A stretch of DNA of 64,000 bases from Aulostomus chinensis (lineage: Eukaryota > Chordata > Actinopteri > Syngnathiformes > Aulostomidae), in the NCBI GenBank assembly GCA_037954235.1, contig JBBMOA010000015.1, positions 19,711,799 to 19,775,798 of the forward strand, given 5' to 3'. Below, piece by piece: positions 11,531-26,035 of this stretch; within the stretch, counting starts at the first letter, position 1; each line of letters starts with the position of its first letter. The notes under the pieces are model-generated. The model was not told where the DNA came from and searched no databases. It saw only the letters and a list, made by a program, of their open reading frames with translations. A program made the position numbers and the translations under genes.

Positions 11531-14500
11531 CAAAACAAAGACACAAGGGAGGAAAAGATGTGATGAATCATTTACCAGAAACTCCTTAAAAAAACCCTCC
11601 ATGCTCTGATACACTTCTGTTGGTTGTACATTCAGCAGGTTCTGCATCATGGCAACAGACACACACATAAATGATGTAAGGCACCCTGTTTTTGTTTAAA
11701 GCTAGGAAGGATTTCACATCTAATAGCACAAGGAAATGCTTGACTGTCATGCGTGTCGCTGAGGGAAATAACAGCTGTGAAGTGGGTGTGAAGTGAACAA
11801 GTCCCCTCCTTCTATTAATCATATGGCTGCAGCTCTACTGAATGACAGAGGGGAGACAACTGAAGGCTGCTTTTAATAGATTAGTGTAGTTGTACAGAGG
11901 TATGCACAGCAGGAACAAGAGTGGGCTTCTTGTCCCAGTGTGAGTGGTCAGAGATCTCCCTGGATGAAGCACATTGATTATATGTTTGTGTCAGCAGAAT
12001 GAGATGCTCTATGAGGGGGAGCTGGAGAACTGCTGACAGGAGGGATGCCAAAGGGAGGGGCCATGTGCATAAAGTATGTGTTCACATGTATGTTCTGGTA
12101 TACATCCAGCAGCCTGTGCGGCCGCTGCAGAAACACTACAATAAATAATGACCTGTACGGATCAGCTTAGCTAAAAATACACAGTGAATTGCTGCATGTC
12201 TTATTATCAAGCTTTCTTGGGAGATTGTGGCGAGGCTCTTCCTGGCATTCCCCTACCACACATGCTGCCTGAGGCCATGTTCCTATCATGCACTATAGGA
12301 AGAGTCCATTAAGTGCCTCTCAGGGGAGTCTTGTGTGACAACTGCCCCAGCCGATGCTGATGGATGGGTGTCGTGGCTCGAGTGAATTTTAGTGTTTATT
12401 GCAAAACAGAAAGTGGTGGTTGTGCGGCACTAATATCCGCAAAAGAACCGCTGACAGGCCACACTGGTCTGAAGACTTTAGTTCATCATCCGCAGGTTGG
12501 TTTTGTGCACATGTAAAACCCAACTGTTAAGCAAAAGGACTGACCCACAGCTTTCTCCTGTGGTTGCTTAGCAATAAGTGTTTTTCTGGACATTTTGCTC
12601 ATTCACAGGACTCGTGCCAGTCTGCACGGGTGACTGTGTATGTGCCTGTGCTAAGTGTGCGTCACCATAACTCCATCGCACTTGCATGCTAAACCTCACT
12701 TCAGGAATTGAGGCACTGAGTGATGACGCACTTGGAGTATTTTCATTTGTCAGTGGTTGGTGGAGGAGTGAGAAACCCACAGACAGAGAGTGTCACTCAG
12801 AGGAGAACTGTGCACTTGCCTGAGGCTGCAGGCAGATGGACAAGATCAGTGGGGGGGGGGGGGGGGTGTCTATGTCTTGGCCTGCAATGTGACAAATTCC
12901 CATGAAGTCCCCATGAAGCACTTCATTACATGATGTACATGAGTACGTTTAAGTAATGAGGCAAAAATAGGACATCAGGCTCAAACTAAAAATTAGTGAA
13001 ATGATTCCTTCATCATGCTGTAAATTTGATAAGTTGATTTTTATTGTTTATCTATCAGACATAAGAGGAGAGGTTCTGAGAGCAACATACAACAAATTCA
13101 TGATTGCCTGAGTGCTAAATAAAAGATTTAAGCACTCTGTAAAAACACCAAATGTGCCAACAGAAACTTTGGACGATATAAATTGAGTCTGTATTCCATT
13201 GATCTGCAGAAACAATACAGTGCAAGTGTACGAGCCAGATCCTCTTTCCAACATTTGGATTTTTTTTTTCATGCCAGTTTTGTTCCATCTTTTGAAGAGC
13301 TTGTCAGTACTTGGAAGTAACTTACTGCTCCTTTTATCTGGCTTTAAATGTTTCCATTTAAGGAAAAAAAAAAAAGCAAACAGGACACTTTAAGTGAAGC
13401 TCGGCAGCTGCATCTGTTGCCAGAGGATCTTTAGGTTTGAATCAGTTTGATTCACTAATCAAAGACTTCTTCTGCCTTTGTTAGTGTGACCTATGCCGTG
13501 AGCCGGAATATGACAGTAAAATCCAATGTAAACACAAAGACAGACGACTCTATCAGCGGGTAATTGGTACCAAAGTACGTGATAGAACTATGATTTGCTT
13601 CGTGTCCTTGATGTTACTGCAGCATTTTGGAATGAATCACATTTGTGTGTCACCGTTCTTTGCCCCCTGTATGCTCAAATAAATCCCCCAGAATGTGGAG
13701 TTTCCATTCAACTTCATCTTTATTTGGACTGAGAAGAATGCTCCCTGACAGTCTGGAGTGGATCCTGTTTTACACTCCACTGAGCAGCACTCCTTGACTC
13801 TATTCTTTGGGTGTGTATTTGCAGTTTGGAGGGTTGGGGGCTGTTGGGTGGGTGTGACTCTGACCTTGGGAGTCCTGATGACCCAAAAAGAATCCAGCTC
13901 TCATCTCCTGACCAATCAAATACAGTCACACCAGCCCCCCCTGGGAACCATGAAATTTACTGGAAAACGCCCTGACAACACGAAGAGCATTGGTGAAATC
14001 ACAACTGTGTTTAGCAGCTCTCCTGAGACACGTGCTAAAAGCCTCTCTTGAACTGGCCCACTTAAAGCAAGTGCTGAGCTGCTATCTGAACCTATCATGT
14101 GTGTGAATTGGGCACTGAGAGATATGTTGAAGAGACACACTCCAACTAGAATTCAAGACCTGGGGAGTAATCCCAGTGATTTCCGTAGGGCATTTTTGGG
14201 TTAAGTACTGAAGTGGTTCCAAAACTTCATCTACCCTCTGAAACATTCAACCTCATGATGCGTACCCCCACTACCTCCACAGATAACGCTCGCGCCACCA
14301 GGGGCTCATGGGAGGCTTATGTTAGCTGAAAGTAGTGATGCGTTCCCTGACCGCGACACAACCGAAAGTCTTACCAAGCCGATCAGGTATGGACTTCCTG
14401 CATCACCCAGCAGGTGAGAGATGAAGCTCTGAAAGGCGACTGCTGTTGCTCTCCGCGTGGGGATAACCACAAACTGTAGAGAGAAACATACAGGAGATCA

Positions 14501-17500
14501 TGTCAGCTGATAAAGACACAGCTATGTTAAAACAACTGGAAGTAATGGCCTGTCTCTGTGTCTGTGGTACACCAGCACTCATTTTGGTTGCTCTTTTTTG
14601 GATACCAAAACGTGAGTCCCTTCAGCAATAGAGCTGCTCTACATTTGCTCTCGTGAGTGGTGTATGAATTAATCTCAGCAAAGGCAGGAATAATAATCAG
14701 CCTCGCCTGCTCTGTAGCACAACAAAGTCTAGGTCCACTCGAAATACAACTCGACATCTATTGGGAACATGTGGTGCAGTATGTTGCTGGAATTTCCAGT
14801 GACCCAGTGGATAAGTATAGGTTTTCAGTTCGTACCATTAAAATGTCAGCCGTTATGGCCCAGTTCAGGAACAGCAGCGTCTCTCCTATGAAGATGCAAA
14901 CCTAAATAAAGAGGAAAGAAAAAATTGCATATTTAGTGGTGATAATTAAGATCAACCAGTTTCCACAGCACATAAAAAAAGAGTCTGGTAACAAAACACA
15001 AAGCCAAAAGAGGAGGTTTGTGTTGCAGATATTGCTGCCATGTATTTGGACCGACTGCTGAGTAGAAGTGCTTTGGTTGCTGTAGTTTAAAAACATGTTA
15101 TTTTGCTGTGGCTCAATCATACATGGATATGCAGCCTTTCATTTTGGTTCAAATGAGACGAGCAAGAAAACATAATGGGATGATAAGGACTGTTGTCAGA
15201 GCTATATACAGTATTCAACCTGGCAACATATTAACGCTCTCAAGTTTTGACACAGCAGAAATTATTTGAATTTACACCGTATATGTACATACACTGCAGC
15301 GTGTTTGTGTGTACAGAACATGTAGACATCTGGTATTTTCCACTATTTTCTCACTTTCTTAAAACCAACCCAGAGAGATTCGGTTGCAGCAGAGTCTATT
15401 GTATCTGTATGTGCTGGTTTAGACCGGTGCAGGTCGATGTGTGTTTCCTACTGGGAAATTAACCCATTGCCCATATGCCAGACCTACAGTGCAGTACAGA
15501 GAGGTGCTGCAGATGTAGACAAGTGTGTTCTCAAAACAGCAAACCAGACAGTGTGACCAACATGTTGCCTCTCTTCTCTCTCTCAGATTAGCTGTGTGCT
15601 GATGAGGCAGCAGCTGCGAGGGGTCGATGTGCCTCGACGAAGTACGGCAGACTGCTACAACCATGTCACGCCTTATAATACCACACATCTGTCAGTGCTT
15701 TGCCATGAAACCAGAGTCGATTACTTACAACTGCTGCTGTACTGTAAGATGATTTAATATTGCAACAGGAGAAGGGTCTGAGAGCACTTGGGCAGAATGA
15801 ATGATTAGAGGCACCTGTCTGTTACTGTTTTGGTATGTTTTCACACAGCAAAAGACTTACTCGAAATACTCCTAGCATCAGTTGCCTACATCTTCATCTT
15901 TTTTGACCCCTCGTCTTGAGAGAATTAAGTTTCTGTCACAGCATCTGATACGTAATTGAGTTAGACAGATGGTGTAATCGCTGTGAATATTTATGAAGTA
16001 CCTAAGGGTCTAATCGGCTGAGTCATGCTTCTGTCTAACACCTCATGAATGCGCACCTTTGACCTCATGGGACAGAATTTTAATTAATCAGTCAGTTCAG
16101 AGTAAAATAAAAGTAATATTTGTCTTTTTAAGTCCACATTGTTAAGATGCTGTTGAAGAACTAGAGTATGTATTTTTAAGGGTAACTTACTTATCTTACC
16201 TTACTTATTTTCTTTGCTTTTTTGCTTGGAACTGTTTACGGGCAGTTTAAGAAAGACAATACAGAGAAAAGAGTTTGAGGCCGATTTCAAACCAACTATA
16301 CAATTTTGACAATTTTTGTACTTTTTCAGAACACCGTAGATTTGTGTGTCATTTATTTGTAAAGAAGAATCATGGCTGCTGATGTTTACTGGTGCTCATT
16401 CAACATTCTATCAAAATTTAGTTTGTTTTTAGATATAATTCTGAAAATATCTTGAGTACATTTCCCCTGACATCAAACTGTTCTACCTTTTGGGGGAAAA
16501 AACGAAGATTTATTGAGAGAATTTGCAGTAGATGCTAAAAGTAATGCCTCTCCTGTTGGCTCAGTTTTGGATTAATCAAAAATCTGGCAGTGGCACGGTG
16601 GTTAGCACTGTCGCCTCACAGCAAGAAGGTTCCGGTTCGAGTCCCCGGCTCAGGTATGGGATCTTTCTGTGTGGAGTCTGCATGTTCTCCCTGTGCCTGT
16701 GTGGGTTCTCTCTGGTACTCCGGCTTCCTTCCACAGTCCAAACACATCAAGAGGGGACGAGGCTGATTGATACTCTAAATTGACCGTAGGTGTGACTGTG
16801 AGTGTGAATGGTTGTCTGTCTCTATGTGTTGGCCCTGTGATGGACTGGCGACCTGTCCAGGGTCACCCGTAGCCGCTGGGATAGACCCCAGCCCCCCCCC
16901 CACCCAACCCTTAACACGAATAAGCAGAAGAAAATGGATGGATGGAAAAATCTGGCTATTTTTTAAAATCTGGAGAGTCTCAAATTGCAGATAAAGCCTG
17001 GAGTAAATTGAGCAAAAACTTTGGTGAAGAAATTTTGGAAGGAAAAAAGCAGGAGTGATGGATTTTATAGTTACTTCTATTTCAAAGGATATGAAAATTC
17101 TTAAATATTTGACCTGGGAAAGTTGTAAAGCACTAGCAATTACAGTTGGTTTATTTGCAGTGTTCAAGGTTTTAAACTATTAATTGTTGCCACGGCCATC
17201 AGAACTACAGTGGCTTGCAAAAGTATTCATACCGCTTGAACTTTTCCACATTTTGGTACGGTAAGACCACAAACATAAAGATATTTTATTGCAATTTTAT
17301 GTGAAAAACCAACACAAATTGGAACATTATTGTGAAGGACAAAGAAAATTATATATGTTATTGCCTTCAGAATTTGCCTGATGATTGCTGAATGATCAAA
17401 TGTTGACTTAATGACTAAATAGAGTCCACCTGTGTGTAATCTAATCTCAGTACAAATACAGCCGTTCTGTGACGGCCTCAGAGGTTTGTTCAGAGAATAC

Positions 17501-20500
17501 TGAAGTCCAAGGAACACACCACAAAGGTCAGGGATGAAGTAGTGGAGAAACTTAAAGCAGGGTTATGCTATAAAAAGATATCCCAAGCTTCGAACATCTC
17601 ACGGAGCACTGTTCAAGCTTTCATCTGGAAATGGAAAGAGTATGGCACAATTGCAAACCTACCAAGACACGGCCCTCCACCTAAATTTACAGGCCAAACA
17701 AGGAGAGCACTGATTAAAGATGCAGCCAAGAGGCCAATGGGGACTCTGGACAAACTGCAGAGATCCAAAGCTCAGGTGGGGGAATCTGTCCAGAGGATAA
17801 TTATTGGCTGTGCACTGTGCAAATCTGGTCTTTATGGAAGAGTGGCAAGAAGAAAGCCATTGTTAAAAGAAAACTGCAAGAAGTCCCGTTTGCAGTTTGC
17901 CAGAAGCAATGTGGCGGACACAGCAAACGTGGATGAAGGTGCTCTGGTCAGATGAAACCAAAATTTAACATTTCAGCCTAAATGCAAAACTCTATGTGTG
18001 GCGGAAAACTAACACTACACATCACTCTGAACACAGCATCCCCACTGTCAAACGTGGTGGTGGCAGCATCAGGCTCTGGGGGTGCTTCTCTTCAGCAGGG
18101 ACAGGGAAGATAATCAGAGTTGATGGGAAGATTGATGGAGCCAAATACAGGGCAGTCAGGAGAAAACTTGTTGGAGTCTGCAAAAGACTCGAGACTGGGG
18201 CGGAGGTTCAACTTCCAGCAGGACAACAACCCAAAAACATAAAGCCAGGGCTACAATGGAATGGTTTAAAAAAACATATTCATGTGTTAGAATGGTCCAG
18301 ATTCATGTGTTAGAACGGTCCAGACCTAAATCCAATCAAGAATCTGTGACCTGAAAACTCCTGTTCACGAATGCTCTCCATCTTAGCTGACTGAGTTCAA
18401 GCTCATTTGCAAAGAAGAACGGGCAAAATGTTCAGTCTCTCGATGTGCAAAGCTGGTAGAGACATACCCCAACAGACTTGCAGCTGTAATTGCAGCAGAA
18501 GGTGGTCCTACAAAGTACTGATTCAAGGGGGCGGAATACTTTTGCACATTGTACTTTTCAGTTTTTCATTTGTAAAAAAAAATAAAAAAATTAATGTATA
18601 ATTTTCTTTGTACTTCACAATTGTGTGCTACTTTGTGTTGGTCTTTCACATAAATTTCCAATAAAATGTATTTATGTTGCTGGTTGTAACATGACAAAAT
18701 GTTGAAAAGTTCAAGGGGTATGAATACTTTTGCAAGCCACTGTATATTCCCACAATTTCCACTGTGAAAGTTTGGCACAGGACTGGAACAGAGTGCAGAA
18801 AGAAAGAAGAAGAATACTGGCAAAAACACAAAGGTCCTGCCGGGACCCTAATTATACTGGATTGCGATCTTTACAAAATAACATCCGAAACACACAAACA
18901 CTCCTTTGACATGCCTAAACTGTAAAAAAAAAAAGAAAAAGAAAAACTAAGTGCACGTTGAGTGAGCTGTAAAGAGCGCATGAAGGCAGAAATCAGACTT
19001 GAAGAGGTCAGCCAAGGTTACATAGGGTTTAAGATATTAAAACCTTATTGTTATGTATGCTCTCACGCATGGAAAATATTTTCCATCTTCTCTCCCTTTC
19101 CAGCAATATTAGAAGCCAACTTGTTGAGAGTCAGTTCCGCCTGCTTTGTTTCTAGTAAGAATGAGGAATTAGTGAGTTCAACACCCCAAAGTGTATTGTT
19201 TCAGGGCAACAGTTAGGCTGAACTGTTTCCTGCCTAGAAAAATAGATGTACTATCTCTCTCTATCCAGACTTGAGCTACCTGCAGCAGCTCATCAAGCAG
19301 AGAGGAAGTGACATCAAACATTCCTGATTTAAACATGAACTTAGTAAGTCTTCTCTTGTTTGACTGATGAGATGACATTTAAACTCTTAATCTGAATTTG
19401 GAAGTAATCTTAATCTGAAGGTAACAGATAGTGACTCTTACATAAGCTCCTACGATGTTCTTTTTGGCCACCACGAAGATGAGGCAGATGAAGATGGCCG
19501 AGCCCAGCATGCTGACCGCGCACACTAGAGGGTCTGCTCGTTCAGTCTTCTGACGGCACAGGCGTGTGGTGGCAGCACCAATGACCACGCCCAACAGCCC
19601 TGTTACACAGGTGATCGCTCCAAAGATGAAGCTAGAGGGTGGAATAGAATAGCAGGTGAGTGTGTTTCAGATTCAGATTCAGACTTCAGCAGTCGAGTGT
19701 GGTCTGTGTTCAGCGGTTGACCTCTTACCTATCTGTGCTACTGCAGATATCTTTTGTACAGACTTCTGCTGTCTTCTGCACCACCTGGGCTCTGGCCAGG
19801 TATGCAGGGATCCAATAACCAAACGCACCTGTGGCAAAGGACACAGCTGCCGATGCCAGGGAGGAGAACGTGTAGCTCCGACTAGCCATGATGAGACAAA
19901 GAAAGATAGAAAAGTTAAACAAGATGAATGAAATTCTCAAATATTTCATGAAACCCTTCTGAGATTATCTGCATGAAATCATAATATCATAGGTGTTCAA
20001 TGAGACTTTGAAGCAGATAGGATGTATGCTACAAATTAAGGGAAAAGGAGACGCAGCCAGAGCTGACCCATTTCCATAGGAGACACAAATAACACTTTTC
20101 CAAAGGTGCTGAAAGAAGGAGATTGTGTTAGCGACAAGTCACACTGCGCCTCGCATGAATGAATGTGGCTGCTCACTTAAAATAGTTGCAATAAACCTGC
20201 GTGGCTACATTAGCTATATAGAGTTCATCACATGGTTTAAGAGATGTAGCCCACAGGTCATATAATAACAAGAGCAGCCAGTGTGACTGATGCAACGCTC
20301 CCCTCACTCACAGTGGAGCAGTGTGGCAGAGTGCTGGCAAGTGACTGATAATGGCTCACTGTGTCTGCTGTTGACATTTTTCCAGGCCTCTAATGGACAC
20401 TATAGGTTAACCATGGGCCAGAGTATGTGAGCAAGAACGTGTTTGCAACATCTAAAGCTATTCAAAAGAAGAAAAATGGATAATTGGCCAAAGAAGCTGA

Positions 20501-21028
20501 AAAATGTTCCTTACTTCTTCGCAAGCGCCTTCATGTCACAGAACCATGACGTGCGGGTTTTGATGCGTCCCCCAATCTGGTCAGCACTGCCCCTCTTTGG
20601 CTCGGGCACAAAGAGAAGGATCAACGTTCCTGCCATGATCCCTAAAAGTGGAGAAACCTACCGGGACACAACAGCTTGATTAGACTCAAAATCATGTTGT
20701 TACATCCCACTGACTTTACATTCCCGTAAGATACAGGACAAAGAAGCATGCGAACAGATGACTGCTGTGTTTGTTGATATGCCTAACATCCTATACAAGC
20801 CTTCGACAGCCACTAACATTCCCTCTGCTTACTCTGTCATCACTGTGTGTGTGTTTGTGTGTGTGTGTGCTATGTCTTTGTGAATAAGCATACACTTCTA
20901 TGAAAGAGGTTTTTGGCTTTGAGAACTGCTTTGTGAGCTCTTCACTAAAGAGCAAACCTCACAAGTGCCCATCTGCTATTATATTCATGATCATCTTTGT
21001 GTTATAAAGAAGCATGTTTGTGCATGCG

Positions 21029-21072
<44 letters not shown>

Positions 21073-22865
21073 GGGGTATAAAGACAACAGGCAGGATGGG
21101 ATGTGTGGGAGAGGATGTGTTGGTACTAATAGCACACAAAGGCAAAACCAAATTCATGTGTCAGAGCAAATATATCCCATTATATTGTGTAGCATATAAA
21201 AGTCCATCTACATGCTGCTGTGAATGTGTATGTGTACAATTTAGTCACGGTGTTGATAATGCAGGTAAATGCCATATATATGTTTTTTATTGCATCTTTT
21301 TGCCTGATCTGATCAACATCCCCATCACATCGTGAGCTTTCAGCAAGATGGAAGACCAATTCATTTGAAGAAAGAAAGAAATCTTCACTTTATGCGCAAG
21401 TTTTATCTCATAAGTATTCAATAAGCCACTGTGAGGCTTTGACATCTGGCCTTTGACTCCCACAGGGCCTGTTTTACACTTCTTGTAAGGATGGCTAGCA
21501 ATCAAACCAATTAGCTACTGCCCTCACCTGCTCCTCACCTCTCTTTCTGCCTTGTTGCAGACCATATTTCCACTGGATAGCTGGAATGCACCAGGCAAAA
21601 ACAAACGGAAGCTCTGCGGTGATTATTCACTGAAAACAGGATACTGCTGCAAAGAACCTGTTTCATGTCAGAGTATTTGTTTTCCTCTGCATGCCCCAGC
21701 TGATGATTAATTGGCTTGGAGATTGTTCTATTGGAATGTCATTGTGGCCATTGTGGAACATGCTGCTTGTTATCTTATTAATGCACCTCCAAGAGAGGCA
21801 GAAGTGAACTTCCTGTTTCCTCAAACCCAATGCAGTGGCCATGTTCAGGAATCCCTTGCACAGAATTATGCTGAGGGGATGTTAATGCCTTCCTTTAATG
21901 GTTAATAAGAGGAGTTAATCCAGAATTGTTTCAAGATTTTAGGGAGTCCTGTTAGACCTTTCAGAAGTTCTCCCCAATACAACTGGTATGCTATAAAAAG
22001 AGAGGTCTAACTTTCAGAGGAGTGCCAGTAACAAAGTGCCATGACAACAGTGATTTAACACCTGTGCCTTCTCCAATAAACAGGCACATGCACACAGCCG
22101 TCCAGAGAGGATTCTTTTGGAAGAAGTGCCCTAGAAAGACAGTTTTTAACAGATTTCTCTTGAGAATTGAAAAGAGCCTTTAATTGATGGGGATCCAGCT
22201 TAACACTCTTGGAGCATATTTGAGTCGTAAGAAATGAGTCTCTTCCGGTCAAAATGCAAGCTTTTTGCCTTCTCTACTACCTGGTACACAAGCTAATGTT
22301 TTTTTGTGCTTCCAAATGTGGTTGATGTGACACGAGGGAAGACTTGTATGAGACGGAAGTGTTTTTAAGCTACCAGGAACCAGTATTTAGTTTACATTCC
22401 AGAACTTCTCAGAGAGAACAACTGGTTTAAAAAGAAATTCACACTATGTTTCATTAACTTCTTGTTGTGAAAATTGCAATACACACAGGCAGATGAAGCT
22501 CTGACTCCTTGATTTGCACTGATGGGGCTTCACCTGAACTCACCTGCAGGTGTGCCATGAAAGATAAATGTGCTTACAGCCAGTGTGGATGCCAGCAAGG
22601 AATTTTTAATCCAAGTTCCTTCCCCCAGTTGCTCAAAAGCACACACCCTTTTTGCTTCAAGACAAATTAGATGATGTTGAAAGATTTTGATACTGAAAAA
22701 GTGTTTTTAATCACATTTATGATTTAAGGAAGGCCCCACAAGGAGGCTAGGGGCTGACACTGTCACTTTTCTGCAATGTCAGGAGCTGGTGTGCCTGTTC
22801 TGCCATGTGACCCATGTGACCCTGGATCCATGACGGGTCTGTCCCCTGAGCCCTGCAGGAGGGTC

Positions 22866-22921
<56 letters not shown>

Positions 22922-23092
22922 ATGCAGTGTTAGATGAGGATGGTCTTACCCTTAGTGCCCAGTGCCAGTCTCCTGCAGCCACCTTGGCAGTGGAGCCCAG
23001 GATGTACCCCAGCCCACTGCAGAAAATAGAAAGACTGGATTAGCAGCATGACACAGGCACATATATGCATAACTGTGAAGGTCTAGCAGCAC

Positions 23093-23131
<39 letters not shown>

Positions 23132-23207
23132 GTGTTTGTGTGTATGTATACATATATACATACATATTTATATACATGTGTGTGTATATATAAATACATA
23201 CATATAC

Positions 23208-23252
<45 letters not shown>

Positions 23253-25997
23253 TAGATAGATAAGTGTGTGTTTGTGTATGACTCATATCCAGAGTTATCG
23301 CTGCTGCATTTCTATCACTCAGTGTTCCTCCCAAAGACTGACATCCTGGTTTTAGCCTGATTAAAGCTGTGCTGAGTGTTTTGCCACTCAACGCTGAGCG
23401 CTAACTAATCAAAGCACTGCTAGCAACATGGCTAGTTGGTCTATTTGTGAAACTGCACGCTGGCCGATGGCTTTGTGTAATTCAAGTCTTCGCATTTTAC
23501 CTGTTCAACAGCTGATTTGTGAGTCATAAAGGAAAGAGCAGTGAAAAGCTTGAAGCTAAGTGTTGCAAGATAATATCAGATGAGGAGCTACCACATAACA
23601 TCACCATTTACAGAGGAGTTTAACAGTAACCTGCAGGATTAAGTGACACAGGTGTTTCAACTGTAAACTATGTGGGCTTTATCTTGAAAGCATTAGGGAA
23701 CTGTCAAAAATGAGCTGGTTAGGCTTTGACATGTTTAAGTCCCTCTGTCAAAAACAAAACTGAGAATGCTAAATAATATTTTACCATGCAGCTGCTTCGG
23801 GAAAGGGGATAGTCATACCCAACAAAGATCCAGTCTAATGACTACGTGGACAAATGTAGATGTTAATTTTGGAACCACCTAGTCTCCGACATCATCAAAG
23901 TGTGAGAACATGTGTTGGAGGAATGGTATATGTGCTGTAAAAGATTTGAAAATTAAAGCCACTGAAACCGCTCTGAAGGTTGGTGGTCCAACACCTCGCC
24001 AGTACACTTAATGTTGACTTTTCCTTTAATTTGTCTGCCAGCTGTAGCCCACGGCTTGTTTAGCCTCTTCACTTAAATGTTTCAATACGGGTTAATGTGA
24101 TTCTTTGAACCAGTTTGTCGACATGATGGCCTCTGGCTAGAAGACGGTCCTCTACATTACAATAGCCAATTATAGCAATAGATTGCAGCCAACAGGACTT
24201 AAGTCTGCTCTTATCAGCACTTGCTGCTAAATTCCAAAACATGTTTAACTGGTTTGTATTGCACTAACACATTTACCTTTAAAGGGGGAACTGTTGGGCT
24301 TCCATGTGGCTGATTAGGTCTCCAAATATAACATCAGAGCATAACAGGCTCAGACAGCATATGATATTCCCAGTGAGTGACTAACAGCTTAGTTAATCAG
24401 GTTCCACCCAAGGAGTATTTGGAACACAGACATTAAACCTCAGGCATGAAAAATATGTTCACATCAAACACTGGCGTCACCCAAGCTAAGAAATTATGTG
24501 AGTAAACTAAAATGGGGGGAGCAGGGGAATCCATTTCCTGTGACTATGGTCCAATTCCTGAGGTCATTTCCTGGAAACGGTCACAAAAAGCAAACTGGGA
24601 CTGGATCAGAAGCTTGACTGCACTTTACTGAGGCCCACTCACCCACCTCCTATTGTCTGTGTTACCAGGCAGTTTGACATGACCCAAACATTTTGACAGC
24701 TCAGAGGTCAGCTTAGTCTTCCCTTTCCTCACTTGTCTCCAGTCCACCACTCCAAAGTCCAAAGTCCTTGTTCTCCCATGTAATACGTTATATGACCATT
24801 CATCACTGTGTCATGCCATGTTTATTTTAATGTAATGTTACAGTGTTGCTGAGCACGTATCTCCTCTCCTCAGCATCTTCTTGGTGTCTCTGCGTGCAAC
24901 TCTACACGCAGGGGCTTAAAAACAGCTCTGACACATGCTGTTAAGCACTGTACTGTATATAATCATAAACCTCAAGTGGCCCCAGTGCTGCATCCACCAC
25001 TAAATTCATCTTTTCTTACTTAGCTTTGTTTGTTTTCTCCCCAAGGCACTTTTTCTGATTGAATGAACTGAAAAGGCTTGCACTTAATAATACCTACAAT
25101 TCCCCACACCCCTACACTCGAAAAAGAAAAGTCTCCTACCCTCCTTAGAGCTTTTTTTTTCTGCAGAGTGCCAATAAACTGTTTGAGTGTCTGCTTCTGA
25201 AAAAAAGCCTTGTCTTCTCCATGTGTGGGTCATTTCAATTATCTTTGATAACTCTCTTGATTCCTATAGGTTTGAAAAAGAGGCTGGATTTAATTAAATG
25301 TGATCATTTTCATATGATCACTGAGATAAGAGTTTGAATGAGCAACCTCTCCTTGAATAGATCGTAGAGATGTCTGTCATCCAATGTCTGCTTACCTTCC
25401 CAGTGGGATAGCCAGGTAGAAGACTGACAGCATCATGGTTCGGCTGTTGTTCGTGAACAAGTCTCCGATGATGGTGGGAGAGATGGAGGAGTAGCTGGAC
25501 TCACCAATGCCCACCAGTCCCCTGGAGAGCACAAACAGCCAGTAGTACTGCAAAAGCAAAGAGAGAGCGAGAGAGAGAGAGAGAGAGAGAAATGTCAAAG
25601 TTTTCAGGAAACTTCTTTTCATTAGATCATTGCCCACATAATCAAGCTGAAAAAGCACATGCTGTACGAGCAAAAAACATGACTATTCAGCTCCCATACT
25701 TCCCTGATTCATTATTAATTCCCTTGGACTTGATTGACCAAATAATCAGAGGCGGGCACCCTGAAACTCACATGCAAGGCCGAACACTGGATTAACAAAT
25801 GTGATTCATTAATGAAATGAGTTTCACAAGATCAGAGCCATGATATTGCTTCTTTACTGCACAGGACATGCAGGATATCCAGTATAGCATCTGACCTGAA
25901 AGGTGTTTGAACTCTGACTGTTTAAATGTCCAGTTTTAAAGATTTTGGCATTGTTATCCTGCCCAATGGATAACAATGACTTAAAACGAGTGAAATA

Positions 25998-26035
<38 letters not shown>

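Larger units (their letters stand above)
14902..19441 (-). other. Intron 8
   Basis: It hosts a complete SINE (16589-16945) and a 1.5-kb dead Tc1-like transposon (17208-18742). The remainder shows no recognised feature. Confidence 0.75.
20658..22949 (-). other. Intron 5
   Basis: It has two TG microsatellites (21033-21069 and 22867-22920) and a short TG-rich patch at about 20845-20870. Otherwise nothing recognised. Confidence 0.75.

Noticed and set aside
11226..11668. Minus-strand frames of 92 and 106 codons rich in Val-Cys repeats
   Set aside because: They come from (GT)n translated through, and one overlaps spns2 exon 11 in the wrong frame.
16589..16660. tRNA gene call in the SINE heads (also 46652, 53139, 57224)
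   Set aside because: A and B box words are present but no cloverleaf or anticodon stem is convincing, and they head repeated SINE copies.
17542..17955. A functional transposase gene of 137 codons
   Set aside because: It is the N-terminal part of a frameshifted Tc1 transposase; the remaining catalytic blocks lie in other frames with stops.
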